This document shows positions 1-6,402 of a stretch of 12,873 bases of DNA, piece by piece (within the stretch, counting starts at the first letter, position 1; each line of letters opens with the position of its first letter). Origin of the DNA: Planctomycetota bacterium. Lineage in GTDB: Bacteria > Planctomycetota > Planctomycetia > Pirellulales > Pirellulaceae. The stretch lies in contig JAJSAJ010000312.1 in NCBI GenBank assembly GCA_024274855.1, positions 1 to 12,873 of the forward strand, in the 5' to 3' direction. The notes below the pieces were generated by a model. That model was not told the origin of the DNA and did no database searches. It saw nothing but the letters and a program-made list of their open reading frames with translations. Both the position numbers and the translations under genes were made by a program.

Positions 1-594
1 CTGCGGTCCCTCACGAGCCGAGCAAGGGAAACTAACATTCCCGTTCTCGTCGATCCCACCCGCAGCCGCGACTGGTACGACTACGAAGGGGCCTTGATCG
101 TAATGTGGTCCAGGTAGGTCCCGCTTGCCGAGCGGGACATGGCGTAATCCAGTACGCTACAAGAGGTTTGGAACTGCAGCCGGAACCTGTTTGCCTGCTG
201 CTGGACCGGATTGCGATCAAGGCCCTACGAAGGCTGTACGTTGATCAAAGCCAATCGCGCGGAAGCGGCCGAGGCTCTCGGCGTTCGAACCAGCGAAGCC
301 CCGGCTATGATGGTCAGGCGACTGGCGATTCGGCATGGTTGCGATGTCGTCGTCACCGCCGGGGAACTCGGTTTATGGTTGTCGGACGGGGATGGCGTGC
401 GGCGAGTGCCAGCAGTGCCTGCCGAGGTACGGGATGCCTGCGGGGCTGGAGATACCGTGCTTACCACGTTGGGCGTAGTGGCCGTCACCAACGGAAGCCT
501 GAGTGAAGGATGCCGATGGGCGCTTCAGACGGCGGCGGAACAGGTAGGACATATTGGCGTCAAAGCGATCGACCGCAGTGTCGAAGCGGCCTGA
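1..594 (+). pseudogene. PfkB-family sugar kinase (HldE/RfaE N-domain-like), 5'-partial, interrupted by a MITE
   Basis: Frame 1 from base 1 encodes a Rossmann-like stretch with VLVDPTRSRDW and reaches Y-E-G at 82-90. The same reading resumes at Y-E-G (226-234) with GCTLIKANRAEAAEALG. It continues through the PfkB signature DACGAGDTV (around 436-465), where the Asp of GAGD is the catalytic base in this family, to the stop at 592-594. Removing 144 bp (one copy of the flanking direct repeat plus the insert) restores one uninterrupted frame. With the insert, a TAG occurs in frame at 115-117. The closest family match I recognise is the heptose-7-phosphate kinase domain of HldE/RfaE, which supplies ADP-heptose for the lipopolysaccharide core. 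Other PfkB sugar kinases are possible. No cytidylyltransferase domain follows. The N-terminus lies outside the window. The downstream open frame could start at TTG 211, but that codon is inside the insert, so an independent gene is unlikely. Confidence 0.8.
89..225. mobile_element. Short MITE-like element inserted in the sugar-kinase gene
   Basis: The ends are inverted repeats: 89-100 is a perfect reverse complement of 214-225, and pairing extends to 113/201 with 22 of 25 positions matching. The element is flanked by a direct repeat, tacgaag, at 82-88 and 226-232. This becomes 8 bp (ctacgaag, 81-88/225-232) if base 225 is counted with the repeat, so the element is 136-137 bp. The inside has no coding potential but contains a perfect 8-bp hairpin, gtcccgct/agcgggac (118-125/131-138, loop tgccg). 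Long terminal repeats, a short target duplication and no transposase are the marks of a non-autonomous transposon. Target duplications of about 8 bp occur in families such as ISL3, IS66 and ISAs1; I cannot assign the family. Confidence 0.85.
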
Positions 595-665
595 AGTCAT
601 CTCTCATTTTTCGAAGACCGTCCACTTCGGCTTGTTCGCAGAAGACCCAATTCTATCAGTATCAG

Positions 666-2081
666 TTACATAAGCCCTCTTTTTACGAGGAATTCTTTAT
701 CGCAGAGAATCATAGGCGAGTCATAAACCGGAACCTGATACTCCCACTCCTTCCCTTTTTTCTGGATCTTTGATTTTGGTATTTGATAAACCAGTCCCGT
801 CCTGACATCTACCAGCACTGGGGATTTGATCCTGGCATCCTGTATTCTTATCCAGGAATTCTGTGTTGTGATGTTTTCAGACGGAGGGGTTCCTGAATTC
901 CAATATGCGACAACGGAAAGATTCTTTTTCCCATCTACAAAAGCATAAACAACAGAATTACGCGCCGTCTTAATCGACAAATCGGACGGGTTGATTGCAA
1001 TAACCGAACTGTCAAAAAGCGAAGTCAGGTTTTGGTAGCCATAATATGACTGTTTGGCATAAGCAACATTCATATCCCCATCCGTTTTAAGTTTCCCCTT
1101 TGTATTATGCCGATCTCCCGGATAACTGAAGTCGCAAATAGTGAACAGGCTAAATTGGATGCCCCGACCGATATGAGCCAACGCCCTTCTCAAATCCCAT
1201 TTTGCCTGCAATAACTCGGTGTACGGACGGTGCCAGTCCACTTCGGTGGAAGGGCAGCCTGATTCTCCCTGGAAAGCAACAATCCGCTCATCATATTGTT
1301 TTAGCAAATCGATAAGCTCCTGTGACTTTTCAAAATCGGCATCCGGATTTTCTGGGTAGCCATGGAACGAAACCTTGTCGATCAAATGAAGCTTCCCTTT
1401 TTCTTTCATACTATCCAGAAAACCTTTGACAAACTCGGTAGCGCCGGGAAAGGCCAAAGCAAGTGCAATGGTCTTCCCTTCCGGCTGAACTTCCCGAATG
1501 ATCTTGGCTGTACGAATAAAGAGAACGGCATACTCTTCTGGCGTTGAACCTCTATATATGTGGTGGTCAATTTCATTCCAAATCTCCCACTCAACATTTC
1601 TGGTGCGAAAATGGTTAACCAAATTGCGTACATAATTATCCCATGCCTGCAAGGCCTCCTCCGAAGTAGGAAGTTTGCTCGATGACTGTATATCTCCACC
1701 GCCTTCATAAATCGGATTTCCATAAACAATGTTGATCCATGGCTGAATACTGCGATCGCGACAATCGTCAATCACTGCATCGAGCCATGAAAAATCATAT
1801 ACCCCTTTCTGTTTTTCGGTTTTAGCCCATCCGCTCTGAAAGCGGGCATGCTTGACTCCGATATTGCCCAGGTACTCTTTGTAACGATCATAACTGGCAA
1901 AATCGCGATCAAGTACTTCGCAGCCAATACCCAAATACGAAGCTTTGATTTCAGATGCCTTAAGGGGTTTTATTTTACCTATTTCCCTGAGTTTTATATC
2001 TGATTTCAGAATAGGAGTTTGTGCGTTTGAAGGAGATACCGCAAAAGTCATCAGAGTAATTGTAAATGCTAATGTTTTCAT
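666..2081 (-). CDS. Secreted glycoside hydrolase, clan GH-A (GH39/GH5-like)
   Basis: This 471-residue protein begins with a signal peptide (MKTLAFTITLMTFAVSPSNA, likely cleaved after Ala20), so it probably acts outside the cytoplasm. It reads as a (beta/alpha)8 glycosidase. VEWEIWNEID (about 164-172) provides the general acid/base Glu170 of the WNE motif. A beta-strand with FQGESG (about 270-275) offers Glu273 as nucleophile. HFHGYP-type residues (VSFHGYPENP, around 237) line the site. This spacing of two Glu residues about 100 apart is typical of clan GH-A retaining enzymes. The exact family and substrate (xyloside, glucan or other) cannot be told from the sequence. The ATG at 2081 is chosen because the signal peptide starts there; no strong ribosome binding site is visible. 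The gene is clearly richer in A+T than its neighbours and stands alone on the minus strand, suggesting recent acquisition. Confidence 0.82.
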   Translation of the reverse strand: MKTLAFTITLMTFAVSPSNAQTPILKSDIKLREIGKIKPLKASEIKASYLGIGCEVLDRDFASYDRYKEYLGNIGVKHARFQSGWAKTEKQKGVYDFSWLDAVIDDCRDRSIQPWINIVYGNPIYEGGGDIQSSSKLPTSEEALQAWDNYVRNLVNHFRTRNVEWEIWNEIDHHIYRGSTPEEYAVLFIRTAKIIREVQPEGKTIALALAFPGATEFVKGFLDSMKEKGKLHLIDKVSFHGYPENPDADFEKSQELIDLLKQYDERIVAFQGESGCPSTEVDWHRPYTELLQAKWDLRRALAHIGRGIQFSLFTICDFSYPGDRHNTKGKLKTDGDMNVAYAKQSYYGYQNLTSLFDSSVIAINPSDLSIKTARNSVVYAFVDGKKNLSVVAYWNSGTPPSENITTQNSWIRIQDARIKSPVLVDVRTGLVYQIPKSKIQKKGKEWEYQVPVYDSPMILCDKEFLVKRGLM

Positions 2082-2666
2082 GTTTTCTGTCTGGCTTTCC
2101 GCACTTAGCGATTTTATTTTTCGGAATTACCTGAGTGGGTCGATTGCGTCCGTAGTCGGCTGCACGAGTCCCCAGGAGGGTGAGGAGCGTGCGTTGCAAG
2201 GGTGTTAATGCACGGTCGTCATGCGCTGCTTGTGATGCTGCACTGTTAGCTCATGACGCTGAGCGCCCGCAAAAAGGTCGATCAATCGGTGCGTTGTCGG
2301 ACGGCGACATTCGCGACCCTCGGGATGCATTGGTAGCGGATCGATTTGGTCAACCGACACAGTGCAGATGAAACAGGTTTTCATGTCGCCAGTTTTTCCA
2401 AAGTTCACGTTGCCTCGCCACATCTCCCTGGACTACCGGGCGCTCGCCCCGACATCGACAGCCATATTCTGGTCATTCGGCGGCATTCCGCAAGCGTTCT
2501 TGGCCACACCTATCTTGCTCCAGCTATACTGCTGTCGACCCTCCGGGGAAGGAGCGTTACCGAAGGAAACGAACGAGAAACGAGAACTGATTCTATCGCT
2601 CCGCCCGCGAAACAACAAGGAAACAGGCATTTTCCAAAGCCTCGCGGTAACCGTCCACGAGAATTC
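2082..2666. other. Gene-poor gap upstream of the glycosidase
   Basis: Only short open frames occur here on either strand, and none has a recognisable motif or ribosome binding site. The stretch 2082-2120 is AT-rich and would be the leader of the minus-strand glycosidase, but I see no convincing -35/-10 pair. Near the right end, 2647-2659 (gtaaccgtccacg) matches 12 of 13 bases of the MITE terminal repeat found at both 2789-2801 and 6230-6242 in reverse complement. Confidence 0.5.
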
Positions 2667-2801
2667 GTAGCCGTTCGCGCCGCTGGGGTCTGACGCAATT
2701 TTCGGCGGAGAAAGCGTTTGTTTACGCGAACACATTTGTCGCCGAAAATGGGTCTGACCCCTTGGAAGCGAGCCGGCGGCCTACATTCCGTGAACGGTTA
2801 C
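2667..2801. mobile_element. 135-bp MITE, copy 1 (REP-like hairpin element)
   Basis: This 135-bp block is over 90% identical to 6108-6242 and has exactly the same length. The two copies differ by a few substitutions and two compensating 1-bp indels. Its ends are imperfect inverted repeats: gtagccgttcgcg at the left, and cgtgaacggttac at the right, which reads gtaaccgttcacg in reverse. The core is a long hairpin from ggggtctgac (2685) to gtctgacccc (ending 2761), with inner arms ttttcggcg/cgccgaaaa. The flanks gagaattc (2659-2666) and gagaattt (2802-2809) form an 8-bp target duplication with one mismatch. There is no coding capacity. The hairpin resembles REP/RAYT-type repeats, but the target duplications favour a transposase-mobilised MITE. 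Confidence 0.85.
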
Positions 2802-2925
2802 GAGAATTTAAACCCCTTGAAGAAAACAAACCTGGGAATATCGAACAAGGAGCAGCAGAAGGCCGAAGGAAGCAAGCCAATGCCGGTCTGAATTGGAGGT
2901 ACGAAATTGACGCTGCGATATTGCG

Positions 2926-3105
2926 TTGCCCCGTCAACGCCAATTCGTCCAATACTTCCCGTCGTTTGCCGTCGGTCTCATGTTTGTACTGCATCAGCTC
3001 GCTGAACAGAATGCGACGATGCGTACCGATTCTGCGAAACGGAATCACTCTCTCTTCAAGTTGCTTGAGCAGAAACGGACGGGACACACTCAACAGCTCC
3101 CGTTT
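2926..3105 (-). pseudogene. Remnant of an excisionase-type (MerR-like HTH) antitoxin
   Basis: On the minus strand, 3105 down to 2926 encodes RELLSVSRPFLLKQLEERV followed by IPFRRIGTHRRILFSELMQY and KHETDGKRREVLDELALTGQ. This pattern (VSRP-x-L-x-K-x-LE, then IPFR-R-x-G-x-HRR, then KRR-x-x-LDEL) is the DNA-binding and C-terminal part of the excisionase-family antitoxins that usually pair with a PIN-domain toxin. The N-terminal half and the TTQ-AA turn of the HTH are not readable in frame: upstream residues (FKDRRPAKAK) do not fit. After GQ the frame continues into sequence unlike the family and then into the MITE. No toxin gene follows. The only available start is a TTG at 3093 inside the helix-turn-helix. 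I therefore call it a broken relic. Confidence 0.6.
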
Positions 3106-3390
3106 TGCCTTAGCGGGACGTCGATCCTTGAAAGCGAGCCAGAGGATCTTGGCGGTCAGGCTGCAAATACAATTGAAACGACCGTTTCGTCCAAACGATT
3201 TCGAACGTTTTGATCTGAATCGTGCGTTTCATCACATTGCGGCATTGACTCTCCGCCCCAGAATATTAGTTCCAGAAAGTCTGTCAGGAATCTCTGGAGC
3301 CCGGATATTCATGAATACTCGTCGAACTAAAGCGGTTTCTCGATCAACCAACCGCAAAGAAAAGGAAAAAACTGCTATTGAAAGTCCGTC
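3106..3390. other. Eroded intergenic stretch
   Basis: No gene is supported here on either strand. A 39-codon minus-strand frame (starting near 3230, stopping near 3120) is open but has no ribosome binding site and no motif I recognise; it may be further debris of the antitoxin 5' region. Confidence 0.4.
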
Positions 3391-3789
3391 TTGCCTCCAC
3401 GATGCGTTTCTGGTCCGGATGGTGAACGCTTTACCAATCGTAGGTTGTTGGTGCAGTTCGAGCATTGGACAAACAACACCTCGTATGGTTTTATTTGGGA
3501 TGCGACCAAAGGGATGGTCAACCTGAACGATCTGCTGGGCAGTTTGGACGCCGATTGGACGCTGTCCGAATTGAGAGGCATCAATTCATCGGGGCAGATT
3601 GTTGGTTTCGGAAGGAAAACGAGTGGATTTCAGCGGGCTTTCCTACTGACCCCCAGTTCCGTTTCGCAACCGGGCAATTTCCTTCTGTTCGGTCTGTTAT
3701 CACTCGTCGGGTTGGCGCGAAGGGGACGTTGTTCGCTTTGCGTGTTTTCGACGACAAGTCTTGTCCAGCGGGAGGTGGTACATGAGTAA
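3391..3789 (+). pseudogene. 3' fragment of a HAF-repeat exported protein with degenerate PEP-CTERM tail
   Basis: The translated stretch YGFIWDATKGMVNLNDLLG (about 3481-3540), then ELRGINSSGQIVGFG and AFLLTP, matches the HAF-repeat style (G-F-x-W, then NDL, then INxxGQIVG, then AFLLTP) seen in exported proteins of Planctomycetes and relatives. It is followed by VSQPGNFLLFGLLSLVGLARRGR, i.e. a sorting tail with a hydrophobic helix and an arginine cluster, in which the expected VPEPS is replaced by VSQPG. Only about one repeat is present. The 5' side has no ATG, no signal peptide and no further repeats, so most of the gene is missing. After the arginine cluster the frame runs on 23 residues and overlaps the next ATG by 8 bases. 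The best guess is a truncated relic, not a working gene. Confidence 0.6.
3771..3776 (+). promoter_or_regulatory. Shine-Dalgarno site GGAGGT for the gene at 3782
   Basis: The sequence ggaggt lies 5 bases before ATG 3782. It decides that start over the in-frame ATG-like start further upstream (3761), which would lie before the site. Confidence 0.7.
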
Positions 3790-4684
3790 CGTTGTTTTCA
3801 GATCCAACGAACAAGTTGTCCATCAACAGAGTGCTGACTTGCAACACAAGTGGAGTCATCAAACTTCAGTAGAGTGCATTATTACCGATCAGCGATTGAT
3901 CGTTGGCTCGTATAGAAAACCAACCAGTGGCGTTAAAGGTGCGGTTGCGAGTGCGATCGCCAAAGGAATTGGGCCGGTGGCAGAATTGGCCATGCTTGGA
4001 AACTCGCTTGTACAAGCTGGCCTAGACGGAACTTCGGACAAATCCAGCAAACCACTCTATCTGATTTCCGAACAGTCTTTGGAGTGCCTCACGCAAATTA
4101 TTACTTGGGGATGGGGGTTTGCCGGTGGCGTTATCGCAGTGCTACCGGACGGTGAAAAACTCAAGTTGAGGCTCGGGGCGAAGCAGACTAGGGATAATTG
4201 GGTGGCGACTCTCAAACAAACGGTCGAGCAATACTGCCCCCACATATTGGTGTCTCAATCCGAAAAAGGTTTGGCCTTCATGTGTCGTCAGGGTCGTGGT
4301 GCGTCTTCGGTCAACGGCAGAACCGCGTTGAAAACTGCTTTCGTAAATGATTGGGAGTTGAATTCCCGCGGAGTTATTCTGTCCTTTCACCGAAGGTTGC
4401 ACGGCAACCAGAATATCCGCTACGAACTTCGTGAAGCAGGCCGGGTACGTGATACCCGAAACTATGTTGTGGGGAAGTATGCAGAACGTCCTGGAAACCT
4501 GATAGCGGATGTTTTTCCAAAAGACCCCGACTACGAACCGTTCATTATCAGAGCCAGCATTCACGAGGACGGCAGTCTGCAACGTGATCCTGTGCTCGGA
4601 GAACAGTTTTCCGGACGCTGGTTCAGGCTCTCGGTCAAACCAAAGGGGGGGGCTGGTTGCATGAATCTGAAGAGTCCACCCTGA
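3782..4684 (+). CDS. PH-like domain protein (first of a tandem PH/GYF pair), probably frameshifted
   Basis: This 300-residue reading begins at ATG 3782 behind a good ribosome binding site. Residues ~1-160 resemble a bacterial PH/GRAM-like beta-sandwich. CIITDQRLIVGSY (about 31-43) is the typical 'T-x-x-R-L' strand. LECLTQIITWGWGFAGGVIAVLPDGEKLKLRL and a closing amphipathic helix (RDNWVATLKQTVEQY) complete the fold. Residues ~165-295 form a second region rich in beta-strand pattern (ALKTAFVNDWELNSRGVILS, then FHRRLHGNQNIRYEL) that I do not recognise. No signal peptide or membrane helix is seen, so it is probably cytoplasmic or membrane-peripheral. The frame ends shortly after a run of eight G (4645-4652). 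Reading in the -1 frame there continues without a stop to 4986 and adds a GYF_2-like domain, giving the PH plus GYF arrangement of the next gene. The true product is therefore likely longer. Confidence 0.7.
   Translation: MSNVVFRSNEQVVHQQSADLQHKWSHQTSVECIITDQRLIVGSYRKPTSGVKGAVASAIAKGIGPVAELAMLGNSLVQAGLDGTSDKSSKPLYLISEQSLECLTQIITWGWGFAGGVIAVLPDGEKLKLRLGAKQTRDNWVATLKQTVEQYCPHILVSQSEKGLAFMCRQGRGASSVNGRTALKTAFVNDWELNSRGVILSFHRRLHGNQNIRYELREAGRVRDTRNYVVGKYAERPGNLIADVFPKDPDYEPFIIRASIHEDGSLQRDPVLGEQFSGRWFRLSVKPKGGAGCMNLKSPP
4645..4652 (+). other. G8 homopolymer at a frame junction
   Basis: Codons of the upstream frame read aag-ggg-ggg-gct. A -1 shift on this run (equivalent to one missing G) yields GGGWLHESEESTL and opens the frame ending at 4986. 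A G-GGG-GGG heptamer is also a classic slippery string, so slippage, phase variation, a true mutation or an assembly error are all possible. Confidence 0.65.
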
Positions 4685-4986
4685 ATCTCCGGCCCTGTGC
4701 GCCAGGTGAACTGAATCGTGATAATCCTGGTGCAGTTTCGAATTCTGACAGAGACGATCAGCCATCGCGTACCAGTTCAACAAGAGCAGAGGCAGCAAGG
4801 TTTGTGATTCGGCGGGCCACGAAGAAATCGCGGCCGCTGACGGGCGCAGAACTGCTCGCCCACATCCGCAACGGCAAGTTGATGCCAAACGACACGGTCA
4901 CCGACATCGCCAACCAACATAAAACTCTGAACGCCAGGAAGCTAATCGAAAAATATGGACCGAAGCCGGGGGTGAGAAATGTGTAG
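4657..4986 (+). CDS. GYF_2-like C-terminal part of the upstream PH protein (frame -1)
   Basis: The frame encodes a hydrophilic Ser/Arg/Asp-rich linker followed, at about residues 48-101, by FVIRRATKKSRPLTGAELLA and HIRNGKLMPNDTVTDI. This fits the GYF_2 pattern (a strand, then G/R-P-L-x-x-x-E-L, then G-x-L-x-P-x-D-x-V). It lacks the usual aromatic residues, so the match is moderate. The only start codon before the domain is a TTG at 4657; no in-frame ATG occurs until 4882, inside the domain. It overlaps the upstream frame by 28 bases. Together these points favour a continuation of the upstream protein rather than a separate gene. Its stop overlaps the ATG of the next gene by 8 bases, consistent with translational coupling. 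Confidence 0.55.
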   Translation: MHESEESTLNLRPCAPGELNRDNPGAVSNSDRDDQPSRTSSTRAEAARFVIRRATKKSRPLTGAELLAHIRNGKLMPNDTVTDIANQHKTLNARKLIEKYGPKPGVRNV

Positions 4987-6070
4987 TGGATCAATTGAAA
5001 CGCGAGAACTGTATCGCTGTCGTGCCCATGTGACGTTTCGAAAAGACGTTGTGGTCCCGGCGAAAGATGGCGGCCTTCTGCTCAACATGGTGTGGAAAGA
5101 CAAGACCAAGGGTAAGTTGCGAGTATACGGCGACAGGCTCGAGTTCAAAAACTTCTTCTGCAGACCATTTGTCATCCCATACGACTCCATCCAGCATGCC
5201 TGTTTATTCACTACGAAACTCATGGGATTCCAGTGCCGAGTGCTGTGGATTATTTACTCCAAAAACGCCATCGGCATCGCCGTCGGTAACAATAATTTCT
5301 GGGGCGAACCGCTGCCATTTCGGGTGATTCGCGAAACTGCGGGCTGTTCCAAAGCGGATATGTTCAAGGGAATTGCCGCGCACATAGCCACCACGTGTCT
5401 TTCCGGTGCGGTGGGCGCGACGTTTAATGATCCGGACCTCGGCGAGATTGTCGGCGACATCGTGTCGGAAGTTACCGAAGATTCTCTCGACGAGGTGGTA
5501 CCACCAACTGCAACATCGGATGTTGCAAAACCCCGTCTCCCCGAAATGGCAACGCATTCGAAAACCATGGCCTCGCCCAAACGTAAACGTGTTCCGGTTC
5601 AATGGTTCTACCGGAAAAACACGCAGCAATTCGGGCCATTCAAAGCGAGTCAACTGAAACGACTTGCAGAACAGTCGATCATCTCTCGCGGCACGGCTGT
5701 TCGTCGCTCCATTGACACAACATGGATACGAGCTGGAAAAGTCATCGGGTTGTTTGCCGATGCTCCGGTGGCTGCAAGTCCAACGATCAATGAGGTGCAA
5801 GTTGAAAGTCGGCCCCCGATTCGGTCGATGGCACGGAAATCTGTTCCGAACCGGAAGGCTCGGCCAGCGACTGCCCATCCGCCCCCGATTACTCATCGGC
5901 CACGAAACCAGCGAGCACGACATTTGAATGGGGGTTCTCCGGCGTCTTTAAGCTTTTTGCGGTTTTCGGCGTTATCTTTGCCCTGGTTTTCGTGGGGGCA
6001 ATTGTGGATGTCTTGCTTGAAGATGGGAGAAACCTGGAAAACTTGCTGGAATCAATCAACAGCAGCTTGA
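4979..6070 (+). CDS. PH-like + GYF_2 domain protein (second of pair), C-terminus frameshifted
   Basis: Start ATG 4979 overlaps the preceding stop (4984-4986), with a GGTGAG purine stretch just before it. Residues ~12-120 look like a PH/GRAM-like domain (KGKLRVYGDRLEFKNFF, then PFVIPYDSIQHACLF, then VLWIIYSKNAIGIAVG). Residues ~120-165 have a small-residue stretch (AAHIATTCLSGAVGATF). Residues ~208-257 are a clear GYF_2 domain: QWFYRKNTQQFGPFKASQLK with RLAEQSIISRGTAVRRS and TTWIRAGKV, a type of module that binds peptides or caps membrane proteins. After about residue 278 this frame becomes basic and low quality (arginine/proline-rich), while the -1 frame gives an acidic linker and a transmembrane helix ending at 6084. 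The biological product is therefore probably 4979-6084 with a frame change near 5813-5817. Cellular location: cytoplasmic domains anchored by one C-terminal helix, if the frame is restored. Confidence 0.7.
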   Translation: MCSGSIETRELYRCRAHVTFRKDVVVPAKDGGLLLNMVWKDKTKGKLRVYGDRLEFKNFFCRPFVIPYDSIQHACLFTTKLMGFQCRVLWIIYSKNAIGIAVGNNNFWGEPLPFRVIRETAGCSKADMFKGIAAHIATTCLSGAVGATFNDPDLGEIVGDIVSEVTEDSLDEVVPPTATSDVAKPRLPEMATHSKTMASPKRKRVPVQWFYRKNTQQFGPFKASQLKRLAEQSIISRGTAVRRSIDTTWIRAGKVIGLFADAPVAASPTINEVQVESRPPIRSMARKSVPNRKARPATAHPPPITHRPRNQRARHLNGGSPASLSFLRFSALSLPWFSWGQLWMSCLKMGETWKTCWNQSTAA

Positions 6071-6084
6071 ATGGTCTATTCTGA
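5806..6084 (+). other. Displaced C-terminal segment with transmembrane helix (frame -1 of 4979 gene)
   Basis: Frame 1 is closed at 5803-5805 (TGA) and open from 5806 to the stop at 6082-6084. It reads an acidic Ser/Pro linker (SAPDSVDGTEICSEPEGSAS), then WGFSGVFKLFAVFGVIFALV and FVGAIVDVLLEDG, then ENLLESINSSLNGLF. The hydrophobic run (about 5944-6012) is a convincing membrane helix, unlike the arginine-rich translation of the annotated frame. The only window in which a single frame change can join the two is 5806-5817, which contains a C5 run (5813-5817). Confidence 0.7.
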
Positions 6085-6107
6085 ATTCGTCCGATGGATA
6101 GAAAATG

Positions 6108-6242
6108 GTTGCCGTTCACGCCGCTGGGGTCTGACGCAATTTTCGGCGGAGAAAGCGTTTCTTTACGCGAACGCATCTTGTCGCCGAAAATGGGTCTGAC
6201 CCCTTGGAAGCGAACCGGTGCATACATTCCGTGAACGGTTAC
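6108..6242. mobile_element. 135-bp MITE, copy 2
   Basis: This is a second copy of the element at 2667-2801, same length and orientation. Its ends are gttgccgttcacg and cgtgaacggttac. The hairpin spans 6126-6203. It is flanked by a perfect 8-bp duplication, agaaaatg, at 6100-6107 and 6243-6250. The direct match continues for five more bases because the sequence after the right-hand duplication (gttgc) equals the element's left end. It sits 23 bp after the stop of the restored PH-GYF gene and about 90 bp before the promoter of the sigma-factor operon, so its strong hairpin could act as a transcript end or insulator (inference). Confidence 0.88.
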
Positions 6243-6334
6243 AGAAAATGGTTGCATGGCAAACGGGATATCGGGCGGTGGGGGAAACTGCCTGCTCCTT
6301 CGGAAAACAGTAACCGCATTTTTCATTGTGTAAG

Positions 6335-6363
6335 TTGTAAAGCCGATGATTTCGATTTACAAT
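6335..6363 (+). promoter_or_regulatory. Sigma-70-type promoter for the sigma factor/kinase operon
   Basis: TTGTAA (6335-6340), a 17-base spacer and TACAAT (6358-6363) closely match the TTGACA/TATAAT consensus. Transcription would begin near 6370, giving a leader of roughly 30 bases before ATG 6403 and excluding the upstream ATG at 6346. Confidence 0.55.
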
Positions 6364-6402
6364 TCGTCAAACGAAACCTGTTTCGGCGGCGGCTTTTTCG
6401 CT

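Noticed and set aside
211..594. Independent 127-residue gene starting at TTG 211
   Set aside because: The start codon lies inside the inserted element's terminal repeat; the frame is the tail of the interrupted kinase gene.
2762..3526. 254-codon plus-strand open frame
   Set aside because: It begins inside the MITE and runs antisense over the antitoxin relic; the translation is arginine/serine-rich without domain pattern or ribosome binding site.
4142..4888. 248-codon minus-strand open frame
   Set aside because: It spans both halves of the opposing PH/GYF reading and shows no family features.
5204..5923. 239-codon minus-strand open frame
   Set aside because: It is antisense to the PH-GYF gene; its translation has no motif and mirrors the plus-strand codons.
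2667..6242. Two 135-bp repeats as ends of one large composite transposon
   Set aside because: Each copy has its own different 8-bp target duplication, showing two separate insertions, and no transposase lies between.
6346..6402. Upstream ATG start for the sigma factor
   Set aside because: It falls between the predicted -35 and -10 boxes and adds residues unlike ECF N-termini.
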